32,724 nt of DNA from CAZMSD01 sp964568855. GTDB lineage: Bacteria > CAIWAD01. The stretch lies in NCBI GenBank assembly GCA_964568855.1, contig CAZMSD010000042.1:1-32724 (forward strand). Reading direction: 5' to 3'. Shown piece after piece: positions 7,562-15,497 of the stretch (its first letter is position 1; each line of letters begins with the position of its first letter). The notes beneath the pieces were generated by a model, which had not been told where the DNA came from, did no database searches, and saw nothing but the letters and a program-made list of their open reading frames with translations. The translations under genes and the position numbers were made by a program.

Positions 7562-8343
7562 CCGCCGATGATTCCTCTCTCGGATGCACGAACGAACTCG
7601 TAGATCAGGCGGGCATCGGGATCGGCTTTCACCGAGGGCTCCAGGGACTGCAGCGCCTGGCTCGCGTTTCCGCTGCCCTTGCCGAAGAAATGGCGGTAGT
7701 AGCGCCGGATGCGCTGGATCCGCTCCCCGTCGAAGCCCCGGCGCCGGAGACCCACGTTGTTCAGACCGCAGAAGCGCAGGGGGCTGTCGTTGGCCGTCAC
7801 GAAGGGCGGCACGTCCTTGGTCACTTCCATGCCGCCGCCGATGAATGAGTGCCGGCCCAGGCGCACGAACTGGTGGACGGCCACCAGCCCGCCGATGATC
7901 ACCCAGTCGCCGATCTTGACGTGGCCGGCCACCTGGGTCGCGTTGGCCAGGATGCAGCGGTCGCCCAGATGGCAGTCGTGGGCCACGTGCACGTAGGCCA
8001 TCAGCAGGCAGTCGGCGCCGATGCGCGTGGTTTCCGCCTCGGCGGTGCCCCGCGAAAGCGTGACGTATTCCCGGATGCTGGATCGCGCACCGATCTCGAG
8101 AGTCGTGGGCTCTCCCGAGTACTTGAGATCCTGGGGCAGACAGGAGACGCTGGCCGCGTGATACACCTGCACTTCTTCCGCCAGCCGGGCCCCGCTGCCG
8201 ATCAGGGCCCGCGGACCGATCACGCAGCGGTCGCCGAGTACCACGTCGGCCTCGATCACGGCGTAGGGCCCGATCCTCACGCCTGTGCCCAGGCGCGCAC
8301 CAGGATCCACGATCGCCGTGGAATGGATTGCGGTCTCGTTCAT
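7558..8343 (-). CDS. lpxA: UDP-N-acetylglucosamine acyltransferase LpxA
   Basis: A 261-residue left-handed beta-helix protein catalysing the first step of lipid A synthesis (3-O-acylation of UDP-GlcNAc from hydroxyacyl-ACP). Hexapeptide repeats (IGPYAVI, IGPRALI, IGDWVII) fill the N-terminal two thirds; the motif MAYVHVAHDCHLGDRC contains the catalytic His122 and the helper His119; GLNNVGLRRRGF and the helical C-terminal domain follow. At the hydrocarbon-ruler position (E. coli Gly173) the residue is Gly (FIGGGMEV), which suggests a long hydroxyacyl donor such as C14; this is an inference. It starts 24 nt after lpxC-fabZ, with only a weak GGAAG upstream, and its stop overlaps the acyltransferase start. 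Confidence 0.96.
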   Translation of the reverse strand: MNETAIHSTAIVDPGARLGTGVRIGPYAVIEADVVLGDRCVIGPRALIGSGARLAEEVQVYHAASVSCLPQDLKYSGEPTTLEIGARSSIREYVTLSRGTAEAETTRIGADCLLMAYVHVAHDCHLGDRCILANATQVAGHVKIGDWVIIGGLVAVHQFVRLGRHSFIGGGMEVTKDVPPFVTANDSPLRFCGLNNVGLRRRGFDGERIQRIRRYYRHFFGKGSGNASQALQSLEPSVKADPDARLIYEFVRASERGIIGG

Positions 8344-8367
8344 TTAAACGTCGCTTCCGCCGGCGGA

Positions 8368-9756
8368 TTACTTGTCCATCACCACGGCGGTCATCTCGGC
8401 GCTGGCAGCCAGCTCCCCCTCCACGAAAGCCTTGCCCTCCATGTAGCACATACCGCGTCGCTGCTTGAGCATCCGCAGCTCCATCACGATCTGGTCGCCC
8501 GGGCGGACCGGACGGCGGAAACGCACCTTGTCCAGGCCGGTGAAGTAGACCACCTTCTCCTCGGGACGCTCGAAGCTGTTGAGCAGCAGGATCCCGCCGG
8601 TCTGGCCCATGGACTCCACGATCAGCACGCCGGGCATGATGGGATGCCCGGGAAAGTGCCCCTGGAAGAAGGGCTCGCTGGCGCTGACCGACTTGATGCC
8701 CCGCACGAACTCGCCGGGCTTGAGCTCGGTGATCCGGTCCACCAGCAGGAAGGGGTAGCGGTGCGGCAGGATCCTTTCGATGGCCGCCGTGTCGAAAACC
8801 ACGTCTCCCGTGATCCGCTGCTGGTATTCCTTCTGCAGGCTCTTCTTCACGGCTTCCTGCTTGAGCAGCTTGATCAGTTCCACGTGGGCCCGGTGTCCGC
8901 CGCGGGCCGCCAGCACGTGCCCCTTGAAGGGCTGTCCCAGCAGGCAGAGGTCGCCCGCCAGGTCGAGTACCTTGTGGCGCACCGGCTCGTTGGGAAAACG
9001 CAGCTCCACGTTGTCCAGGATCCCGCTGTCGCCGAGGACGATCTCGCGGTCGGCGAGTCCGAAATGGACCTTGAGCCGTTCCAGCTCCTCCTCGGAATCG
9101 AGGTCGGCGAATATCAGGGCGTTGTCCAGGCTGCCGCCCTTGATCAGGCCCTGCTCCTTTAAGCTGAGCAGCTCGGAAAGGAAACAGAAGGTCCTTGCGG
9201 GGGCAAATTCCCGCTCGAACTCGTCCCAGCCGTACATCGAAGTATACTGGGTACCCAGGGCCGGGCTGCGGTAGTCCACCATGTAGGTCACCCGGAATTC
9301 CTCGGAGGGCACCACCACTATGTCCACCCCGGTCTCGTCGTGATACACGATGGTGCGGTCGATCTCGAGGTAGTCCCGCTCGGCCTCCAGCTCGACGATG
9401 CCCGCCTCCTTGATGGCCGAGATGAATTCGATGCAGGAACCGTCCAGCACGGGAGGCTCGGGACCGCTCAGCTCGATCAGGCAGTTGTCGATGCCCAGTC
9501 CGGCCAGGGCCGCCAGGAGGTGCTCCACGGTGTGGACCCGTGTCTGCTCCACCTCCAGGACGGTCCCGCGCTCCGTGTCCACCACGTGGGAAATGTCGGC
9601 CCGGATGTCCACGCTGCCGCCCTTGACGCGACGGCGGAAGATCAGGCCGTGGTTCTCGGCGGCCGGGTGCAGAACGACCCGGCAGTGCTCGCCGGTGTGC
9701 AGGCCCGTCCCCTCGACGGCAGCTTCCTGCGAAAGAGAGCGCTGTCTGTCGGTCAT
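8368..9756 (-). CDS. lpxC-fabZ: Bifunctional LpxC deacetylase / FabZ dehydratase fusion
   Basis: One 462-residue polypeptide with two enzymes. Residues 1 to about 305 are LpxC, the zinc UDP-3-O-acyl-GlcNAc deacetylase: VEGTGLHTGEH, HTVEHLLAAL (Glu78, zinc His79), RHKVLDLAGDL (zinc His261 and Asp265) and RGGHRAH (His288). Residues about 318-462 are FabZ, the (3R)-hydroxyacyl-ACP dehydratase: LPHRYPFLLVDRI, GHFPGHPIMPG (His367) and VESMGQTGG (Glu381). Both active sites look complete. The fusion is well known in Bacteroidetes, Chlorobi and related FCB lineages. It puts the enzyme that commits hydroxyacyl chains to lipid A and the one that diverts them to fatty acids under the same translation. 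The ATG overlaps the lpxD stop (ATGA). Confidence 0.97.
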   Translation of the reverse strand: MTDRQRSLSQEAAVEGTGLHTGEHCRVVLHPAAENHGLIFRRRVKGGSVDIRADISHVVDTERGTVLEVEQTRVHTVEHLLAALAGLGIDNCLIELSGPEPPVLDGSCIEFISAIKEAGIVELEAERDYLEIDRTIVYHDETGVDIVVVPSEEFRVTYMVDYRSPALGTQYTSMYGWDEFEREFAPARTFCFLSELLSLKEQGLIKGGSLDNALIFADLDSEEELERLKVHFGLADREIVLGDSGILDNVELRFPNEPVRHKVLDLAGDLCLLGQPFKGHVLAARGGHRAHVELIKLLKQEAVKKSLQKEYQQRITGDVVFDTAAIERILPHRYPFLLVDRITELKPGEFVRGIKSVSASEPFFQGHFPGHPIMPGVLIVESMGQTGGILLLNSFERPEEKVVYFTGLDKVRFRRPVRPGDQIVMELRMLKQRRGMCYMEGKAFVEGELAASAEMTAVVMDK

Positions 9757-10838
9757 GGTTTCCTTTCAGGTTCACCCCCGCCGGATTCCGCCCGGCGAAG
9801 CAGGGATTCCAACTCGGCGATGCGCCCCTCGAGTCGCCGCACTTTCCTCAGCAGATCCGGCAGGCTGGCCAGGGCCGCGCCCTGCTTGAGGAAGTCCCCG
9901 TGGTCGCGCGCGGGAAAGCCGGCCACCGTGCGGTCGTCGGAGATGGAGCCGATCACGGCGCTGCGCCCGCCCACCTGCACGCGGTCGCCCACGCGCAGGT
10001 GTCCCGAGATCGAGACGCCGCCGCCGATCTTGCAGTGTCTGCCCACTTCGCTGGAGCCGGCGATGCCGCTCAGTGCGGCCATCACGGTGTGTTCGCCGAT
10101 GCGCACGTTGTGGGCCACCTGCACCAGGTTGTCCAGCTTGGTGCCCCGCTCCACCACCGTGGAGCCCATGGTGGCGCGGTCGACGCAGCTGTTGGCGCCG
10201 ATTTCCACGTCGTCCTCGAGTATCACGTCGCCGGTCTGGGGAATCTTGCGCAGACCGCCCCGGCCGTCTGGCGTGAATCCGAATCCCTCGCTGCCCACCA
10301 CCACGCCGTTCTGCAGCACCACGCGGTCGCCCAGGCGGCAGTTCTCGCGGATCTGGCAGCCGCCGTGCAGCAGGCAGTCCTCTCCCAGCACCACGTTCTC
10401 GTAGAGCGTGCAGGCGGCCAGGATCCGGCTGCCCCGCCCCACCACGCAGCCCCGCTCGATGTGGACGAAGGGGCCGATCCAGGTCTCGGGATGGATATCC
10501 GAGTCGGGATCCACCACCGCGCTGGGATGGCGGCCCCGCTGCTCGTAGGCGGGTGCCGGGTGATACAGCTCCAGCGCCCGGGCGAATTCCAGGTAGGGAT
10601 CCCGCACCACCAGCGCGGCGGCCCCCGCGGGCAGGTGTTCCAGGTCCTCCTCGCGCAGGAGCACGGCGCCGGCCCGGGTCCGGGCCAGCAGCTCCAGGTA
10701 ACGCGGATTGGCCAGGAAACTGAGCTGACCGGCAGCGGCCTGCTCGAGCGAGGCGATGCCCTCCACCGGAAGCGCGCCATCGCCTTCCAGGCGCGCCCCC
10801 AGCAGCTCGGCGAGCCGGTCGAGCCGGAATCGAGACAT
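9753..10838 (-). CDS. lpxD: UDP-3-O-(3-hydroxyacyl)glucosamine N-acyltransferase LpxD
   Basis: A 361-residue protein with the LpxD order of domains: an N-terminal uridine-binding domain (about 1-100, with SLEQAAAGQLSFLANPRY), a left-handed beta-helix of hexapeptide repeats, and a C-terminal helical tail with a coiled-coil-like segment (LPDLLRKVRRLEGRIAELES). The catalytic His243 lies in LDNLVQVAHNVRIG, corresponding to E. coli His239; NGVVVGSEGFGF is another family block. It transfers the second hydroxyacyl chain in lipid A synthesis. Start and upstream stop overlap as TAATG with ompH, and its stop overlaps lpxC-fabZ as ATGA, so three consecutive envelope genes appear translationally linked. 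Confidence 0.96.
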   Translation of the reverse strand: MSRFRLDRLAELLGARLEGDGALPVEGIASLEQAAAGQLSFLANPRYLELLARTRAGAVLLREEDLEHLPAGAAALVVRDPYLEFARALELYHPAPAYEQRGRHPSAVVDPDSDIHPETWIGPFVHIERGCVVGRGSRILAACTLYENVVLGEDCLLHGGCQIRENCRLGDRVVLQNGVVVGSEGFGFTPDGRGGLRKIPQTGDVILEDDVEIGANSCVDRATMGSTVVERGTKLDNLVQVAHNVRIGEHTVMAALSGIAGSSEVGRHCKIGGGVSISGHLRVGDRVQVGGRSAVIGSISDDRTVAGFPARDHGDFLKQGAALASLPDLLRKVRRLEGRIAELESLLRRAESGGGEPERKP

Positions 10839-11368
10839 TACTCTTCGCCCTGGAGCTTGTTCAGCACCTTCTGGTTCAGGTTGACGTCGATGGCGTCCTT
10901 GGCCACGAAGACCACCACCGGGACCGAGTTGTCCAGGATCAGGTCGTAGCCTTCCTCCTCGGCCACCACGGCGATGGCGTCGTTGACTTTCAGAACCAGG
11001 GGCTCCATCAGCTCCTGGTTGCGGCTGAAGAAGCGGCCCGAACCCTCGGAGTAGATCTCGGCCCGGAATTCCTCGAGTTCGGCGATCTTGCGCTCGATCT
11101 CTGAGCGGCGCTCGTTGCGGGTGACCGGCGAAAGGGCGTTCTCCTGCAGACGGAAGTCCTCCATCTCGGCCTGCAGCTCTGTTTCCCGCGAAGCCAGCTG
11201 CCGATCCCAGTCGGCGCGTTCCTCCTGGAGAATCCGCATGGAATTGCGGTACTCTTCGAAGTTGGCCAGGATCTGGTCCGAATTGATCACCCCGATTCGC
11301 AGATCACGGGCTTCGGCGAAGCCCACGGCCATCAGCAGGGCCAGCAGCGGTACGATACGGTTCAGCAT
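10838..11368 (-). CDS. ompH: Periplasmic chaperone OmpH/Skp
   Basis: A 176-residue exported protein. The signal peptide is residues 1-20 (VGFAEA before RDLRIGVI). The mature protein has the OmpH/Skp outline: a short beta strand (RIGVINSDQIL), a long charged coiled coil (about 40-120, rich in E, R and Q), and a C-terminal strand pair (GYDLILDNSVPVVVFV) typical of the trimerisation body. Skp holds unfolded outer-membrane proteins on their way to the BAM machine, which fits its place directly after bamA. GAGG lies 4 nt before the ATG at 11368. The 65 nt between bamA and this gene show no terminator. Confidence 0.92.
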   Translation of the reverse strand: MLNRIVPLLALLMAVGFAEARDLRIGVINSDQILANFEEYRNSMRILQEERADWDRQLASRETELQAEMEDFRLQENALSPVTRNERRSEIERKIAELEEFRAEIYSEGSGRFFSRNQELMEPLVLKVNDAIAVVAEEEGYDLILDNSVPVVVFVAKDAIDVNLNQKVLNKLQGEE

Positions 11369-11433
11369 GTTTCCTCGCTATGGGTCAAGACGATTGAATT
11401 GTTACGTCGTGATTCGATCCGGGCGGATGCGGA

Positions 11434-13752
11434 TCAGAATTCCCGGCCGAACTGGAAATGGAATTCCCAGCGGCCCTTGCGCAGGCCCGTGGAACGGTCG
11501 ATGCGGTCGAAGCCGTAGGCGTAGTCCAGGCCGATCAGGCCGATCATGGGCATGTGCAGGCGCAGTCCCAGGCCGGCGCTCTTGTTCAGGTCACTCAAAC
11601 TGGAAGATTTCAGGTTCTTCCAGACGTTGCCCGCCTCGGTGAAGACCAGCCCGTAGACCGTGGGGCTGGGAATCAACTGGACGCGGACTTCGGTGCCCAC
11701 CTTGAGCATGGTCCGCCCTCCGTCGTCCCCCGTGCCCACGCTGCGCTCGTCGTATCCCCGCAGGGCCGTTCCCAGGCTGAGACCCGAACCGCCCATGAAG
11801 AAACGCTTGATCCAGGGAATCTCGTCGTCCACTCCCAGGCCGTCCACGATGCCGGTCTGCAGGGAACTGTAATGGATCAGCTTACCGAAAAGCGAACTGT
11901 AGGTGCGCGCTTCCAGGATGTACTTCTGGAAGTCCTGGTCGCCGCCTAGATAGCCGCCGCCCACTTCCGAATGCAGCCGCATGGTGGATCCGCTCTGCGG
12001 AAATTCAGGGTGGTCGCGCGAATCGCGCAGCAGGGTCAGCGAAAGCGTGGAGGCCAGCTCCGGGTCGTCCTCGCGGATGCCCCGGCGCACCAGGTCGTCC
12101 CGTGCTTCCTCGGCGAAGTTGGTATAGATCGATTCCTCGAAGCGGTAGGTGCTGGAAACCCTGAAATAGCTGTCCGGCCAGAGCAGCCGCTTGCCCAGGG
12201 TCAGGCTGCCCCCCCGGCGGCGCTGGTCGAAATCCCAGTTATAGGAACGGGTGCGCTGGATGTCGAAGACCCGGAAGCCCGCCAGGATCGGCCGGTCGAA
12301 GAGCCAGGGCTCCTGGAATTCGAGGGACAGACTGCGGTATTCCCGGGCGAACTGCCAGTCGAAGACCAGCATCTGGCCGTTGCCCATCAGGTTGTTGAGC
12401 GAGAAGCCGATGGAACCCACCAGCTTGTCGCGCTCCGAGTAGCCCGCGGACATCATGATCTGGTCCGTATTGCGCTCCACCACCTCCACCGTCAGGTCCA
12501 CCTGGTCCGCGCCGGAGATGTCCACCCGCGGATTGACCGACTCGAAGTAGTTAAGGATCGTGATGTCGCGCAGGCTGCGGCGCAGCTTGGCCACGTCGAA
12601 TGTATCACCGGGATGCAGGTGCATCTCGCGCCGCATCACCTTTTCCTTGGTCTTGTCGTTGCCAGTGAACTCCACCCGGTGCACGCTGAAGATGTTGTTC
12701 TCCTCCACCTGGAAGTGGATGTCGATCAGGTTGTCCCCGCGCGGGAGCTCCACGGGATCGATGGCGGCCTGGATGTAACCCTTGTTGTAGTACAGGTCGT
12801 GCAGGTTCTCCTGCAGGCTCTCCTCGAACTTCTTGACGCTGAAGGTCTCGCCCGGCGCGAATTTCAACTGCCGGCTGAGGAATTCGCTGCTGAAGACGGT
12901 GTTGCCTTCCCAGCTCACCTCGCCGAAGGCGTATTGGGCGCCCTCGTAGAGGTCGATCGAGACGATCAGGTCGCCGCTGGCGGAATCGACCCAGACGCTG
13001 TCCTTAAGCACGCGGGCGTCGCGGTAGCCCTCGTTGCGCAGGAAGCTCACCAGCTTCAGCTTGTCTTCTTCGAAAGCTTCGCGGTCGAACTTGCCGCTGC
13101 GGAAGATGTGCCGCGGGCGGGTCTTCTTCATCTTGCGGATCAGCTTGCGGTCGCTGAAGGCCGTGTTACCCGAGATCCGCACTTCGTCGATCCGGATGCG
13201 GCGCCCTTCCTTGATCACCACGTAGAGCTCGCCGCGGCCCTCGACGATGTCGCGCACCGTCACTTCCACCTCGGCCAGCCGGTAGCCCTCCTTCTCGTAG
13301 AGTTCGCGCAGGGCCCGGCGCAGCCTGAAGAGCTGGAGTTCGCCCAGGGGCTGTTCCAGGCCCACCTCCGCCTTGAGCACTTCCTTGATTCGGTTCTTGC
13401 GGACCTTGTCGTTGCCCAGAATCTCGATCCGGCCCAGGCGCGGCAGTTCCTCCACGAGGATTTCCAGGTAGATCCCCTCCGGCAGCTCCCGGGCCAGCAC
13501 GATCTCGACCGATGAGAAGCGTCCCAGCCTCCAGAGTTGGCGGACGGCCTGCTGCACGTCCTCGCCGCTGAGCTCTCGGCCCACCACGAGACCACTGTTG
13601 ATCCGCACCAGGTTCTCGTCCGTGCTCTCGTTTCCGCGGACCGAGATACCCAAGAGTACGGTGGATGATTGGGCGGCCGCTGCGCCGGCGCACAGCAACC
13701 TGGCGGAAAGCAGGAGCAGCAGAAAAAGCAGTTTCGTGGGTGTTGTTCGCAT
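11434..13752 (-). CDS. bamA: Outer membrane protein assembly factor BamA
   Basis: About 772 residues: a signal peptide ending in GAAAAQ, five POTRA domains (about 30-430; for example IRIDEVRISGNTAFSD and VHRVEFTGNDKTKEK), and a C-terminal Omp85 barrel (about 440-772) with the conserved loop motif LRGYDERSVG and a C-terminal aromatic residue (FGREF) as expected for a BAM substrate. BamA inserts beta-barrel proteins into the outer membrane. I chose the ATG at 13752 because it places the signal peptide at the N-terminus; the open frame extends to a TTG at 13815 that would add 21 unlikely residues and cover the leader hairpin. An FCB-type promoter is seen at 13816-13847. It heads the ompH-lpxD-lpxC/fabZ-lpxA run. 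Confidence 0.97.
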   Translation of the reverse strand: MRTTPTKLLFLLLLLSARLLCAGAAAAQSSTVLLGISVRGNESTDENLVRINSGLVVGRELSGEDVQQAVRQLWRLGRFSSVEIVLARELPEGIYLEILVEELPRLGRIEILGNDKVRKNRIKEVLKAEVGLEQPLGELQLFRLRRALRELYEKEGYRLAEVEVTVRDIVEGRGELYVVIKEGRRIRIDEVRISGNTAFSDRKLIRKMKKTRPRHIFRSGKFDREAFEEDKLKLVSFLRNEGYRDARVLKDSVWVDSASGDLIVSIDLYEGAQYAFGEVSWEGNTVFSSEFLSRQLKFAPGETFSVKKFEESLQENLHDLYYNKGYIQAAIDPVELPRGDNLIDIHFQVEENNIFSVHRVEFTGNDKTKEKVMRREMHLHPGDTFDVAKLRRSLRDITILNYFESVNPRVDISGADQVDLTVEVVERNTDQIMMSAGYSERDKLVGSIGFSLNNLMGNGQMLVFDWQFAREYRSLSLEFQEPWLFDRPILAGFRVFDIQRTRSYNWDFDQRRRGGSLTLGKRLLWPDSYFRVSSTYRFEESIYTNFAEEARDDLVRRGIREDDPELASTLSLTLLRDSRDHPEFPQSGSTMRLHSEVGGGYLGGDQDFQKYILEARTYSSLFGKLIHYSSLQTGIVDGLGVDDEIPWIKRFFMGGSGLSLGTALRGYDERSVGTGDDGGRTMLKVGTEVRVQLIPSPTVYGLVFTEAGNVWKNLKSSSLSDLNKSAGLGLRLHMPMIGLIGLDYAYGFDRIDRSTGLRKGRWEFHFQFGREF

Positions 13753-13782
13753 CCGGAATCCGTCTTGTGCGAGTATTGAGGG

Positions 13783-13803
13783 AGAGCCTGTACCACAGGC
13801 TCT
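13783..13803 (-). other. Perfect hairpin in the bamA leader
   Basis: AGAGCCTGT, a 3-nt loop, and ACAGGCTCT form a perfect 9-bp stem 31 nt before the bamA ATG. No T-tract follows on either strand, so it is a poor intrinsic terminator. If the promoter at 13816-13847 is real, transcription would start just upstream and the hairpin would be near the 5' end of the bamA mRNA, where it could protect the transcript or bind a regulator. It could also mark the 3' end of queF mRNA. Confidence 0.6.
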
Positions 13804-13815
13804 TCGATTAACCAA

Positions 13816-13847
13816 GAAAATTACGGTGCATCACGCGGAATGACAAA
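13816..13847 (-). promoter_or_regulatory. Putative FCB-type promoter for bamA
   Basis: On the minus strand TTTG (13844-13847), a 20-nt spacer and TAATTTTC (13816-13823) match the Bacteroidetes primary-sigma consensus TTTG-N19-21-TAnnTTTG at all but the last position. It lies just downstream of the queF stop and 64 nt before the bamA ATG, a sensible place to start the bamA-lpx operon. Consensus match by eye only. Confidence 0.45.
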
Positions 13848-13856
13848 CCGGCGCCG

Positions 13857-14255
13857 CTATTCCTTCCGCTCCGGCCAGACGGCGCTGACGCGGGTGGCGA
13901 TGCCGCCACGCAGGTTGAAATCCGCCAGGACCTCGAGGCGGCGCGGCCGCAATGCGGCGAGCAGGTCGTCGCGGACGCGGTTGACCACGTTCTCGTGAAA
14001 GATGCCCATGTCGCGGAAGGCCTGGATGTAGAGCTTCAGCGACTTGAGCTCCAGGCAGAGGGAATCGGGAACATAGACGATGCGCAGGGTGGCGAAGTCC
14101 GGCTGTCCCGTCTTGGGACAGAGGCAGGTGAATTCGGGCAGCTCGATCGCGATCTCGTAATCGCGGTCCGCGAACTGGTTGGGCCAGCAGGCCAGGGGAG
14201 GCGTCTCTCCTCCTGCGGAGGCGTGTTCGCCGGTGTACCCTGTGGGGATCTTCAT
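13857..14255 (-). CDS. queF: NADPH-dependent preQ0 reductase QueF (type I)
   Basis: A 132-residue unimodular QueF of the T-fold family, reducing 7-cyano-7-deazaguanine (preQ0) to preQ1 in queuosine synthesis. The motif FTCLCPKTGQPDFATLRI contains the catalytic Cys46 and Asp53; the QueF signature LELKSLKLY and the substrate segment FRDMGIFHENVVNRV follow. Length agrees with Bacillus-type QueF rather than the longer bimodular form. The ATG at 14255 overlaps the rsmE stop (ATGA); the open frame to 14336 lies inside rsmE and is rejected. No other queuosine genes or preQ1 riboswitch are seen nearby. Confidence 0.95.
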   Translation of the reverse strand: MKIPTGYTGEHASAGGETPPLACWPNQFADRDYEIAIELPEFTCLCPKTGQPDFATLRIVYVPDSLCLELKSLKLYIQAFRDMGIFHENVVNRVRDDLLAALRPRRLEVLADFNLRGGIATRVSAVWPERKE

Positions 14256-15037
14256 GGCTCCTCGCAATCCTCGTTGGTGCGCTTCGGGCCGGCGTCCAGC
14301 CGCGCGAGCAGGAGCAGCTGGGCGCACAGGGCGCATACCGCGGTTTCCACCCTGAGGATCCGCTCACCCAGGGCCAGGGCCCGGAATCCCGCGGCCTCGA
14401 GGCGCTGCAGCTCGAAAGGCACCCAGCCCCCCTCCGGACCCACGGCCAGGCAGACGGTTTCCGGCAATGGGCGGGGCAGTGTCTCCGGTCCCTGCAGCGC
14501 ACCGGGTTGCGGCAGCAGGCGCAGGCAGCCGTCGGGCAGCAGCTCGGCCAGCCGATCCTCCACCAGGGGCCGGAACCTCTCGAAGATCAGCAGTCCGGGC
14601 AGGCGGGTGGATCCGGCCTGTTCCATACCCAGCAGCAGCTGTCGCCGCCATTCGCCGGCACTCAGCAAAGGACTGTGAAAGTAGGATTTTTCGACGCGGG
14701 CGGCGCGGCTGAGCAGGATCCGGTGGATGCCCAGTTGCGGAGCCAGGAAGAGCACCTTGCGCAGGATCTGGGGTCTGGGCAGGGCCAGCAACAGGTGGAT
14801 CTCCGGCCCTGACTTCCCGTGGATGCCGGTATCCGGCCTGAACCTGAGGCGCAGTTCCGGTTCCAGCGCCAGCACTTCGGCGCGGCCGGTCGGCCCGTTG
14901 ACGAGGCCCGCCCGCAGGAAGGACCCGGGCAGCGCGTCCAGCACTTCCCGGAGATGCCGCCCCCGACGGTCTCCAGGCCGAAGTGAGACCACGCCATCCC
15001 CGTCCAGTTCGTCGCGCCAGAACAGCAGCCAGTTCAT
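14252..15037 (-). CDS. rsmE: 16S rRNA (uracil-N3)-methyltransferase RsmE
   Basis: A 261-residue SPOUT (alpha/beta knot) methyltransferase that makes m3U1498 in 16S rRNA. The N-terminal PUA-like part has GRHLREVLDALPGSFLRAG; the middle shows GMEQAGSTRLP, the family (A/M)EQ...R..P element; the knot is LAVGPEGGWVPFELQRL (197-213) followed by LALGERILRVETAV (221-234). It lies 8 nt after the CoA-binding-protein gene and overlaps queF at its stop. Two RNA modification genes thus follow each other, a common housekeeping arrangement with no evident functional link to the kinase upstream. Confidence 0.94.
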   Translation of the reverse strand: MNWLLFWRDELDGDGVVSLRPGDRRGRHLREVLDALPGSFLRAGLVNGPTGRAEVLALEPELRLRFRPDTGIHGKSGPEIHLLLALPRPQILRKVLFLAPQLGIHRILLSRAARVEKSYFHSPLLSAGEWRRQLLLGMEQAGSTRLPGLLIFERFRPLVEDRLAELLPDGCLRLLPQPGALQGPETLPRPLPETVCLAVGPEGGWVPFELQRLEAAGFRALALGERILRVETAVCALCAQLLLLARLDAGPKRTNEDCEEP

Positions 15038-15045
15038 CGGAAGGC

Positions 15046-15474
15046 TCAGTCGCCGGCGCCGAGCAGGCTCTGGTGCTGTCTCAGCATGCAGTCGTTCATG
15101 ACCACTTCCGCGCCCTGCCCAAGGGCGCGTCCGGCGGCCTCGCGATTCACCACCCCGTCCTGCATCCAGATCACCCGGATGCCCAGCGCCAGGGCCTGCT
15201 CGACGATGGGCGGCACCTCCTCGCTGCGCCGGAAAATGCAGAGCACGTCCACGACTTCGTGCAACTCTTCCAGGGAGGCGTAGGCGGGCCGGCCCAGTAC
15301 CTCCTTCAAGCGCGGGTTGACGGGCAGGATCTCATAGCCCTGGGATTGCAGGTACTCGGCCACGCGCAAAGAGGGTCGCTCGGGCTTGTCCGAAATGCCC
15401 ACCACGGCGATCCTGCGGCATTCCTCGAGGATCCTCCTGATCCGAGCGCGCGGAGGATTGCTGAAAGATTCCAT
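15046..15474 (-). CDS. CoA-binding domain protein (YccU-like)
   Basis: A 142-residue single-domain Rossmann protein of the CoA_binding_2 family. The N-terminal motif RRIAVVGISDKPERPSLRVA and GYEILPVNPRLKEVLG define the nucleotide-binding half; DVLCIFRRSEEVPPIVEQAL and IWMQDGVVN complete the fold. Members bind CoA or a similar cofactor and lack the succinyl-CoA ligase domains; the cellular function is not established. There are two adjacent in-frame ATGs at 15477 and 15474; AAGGA is 3 nt from the first and 6 nt from the second, so I prefer 15474. A 20-nt gap separates it from the histidine kinase gene, probably the same operon. Confidence 0.88.
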   Translation of the reverse strand: MESFSNPPRARIRRILEECRRIAVVGISDKPERPSLRVAEYLQSQGYEILPVNPRLKEVLGRPAYASLEELHEVVDVLCIFRRSEEVPPIVEQALALGIRVIWMQDGVVNREAAGRALGQGAEVVMNDCMLRQHQSLLGAGD

Positions 15475-15497
15475 CATCTATCCTTGTGAATTAGGGC

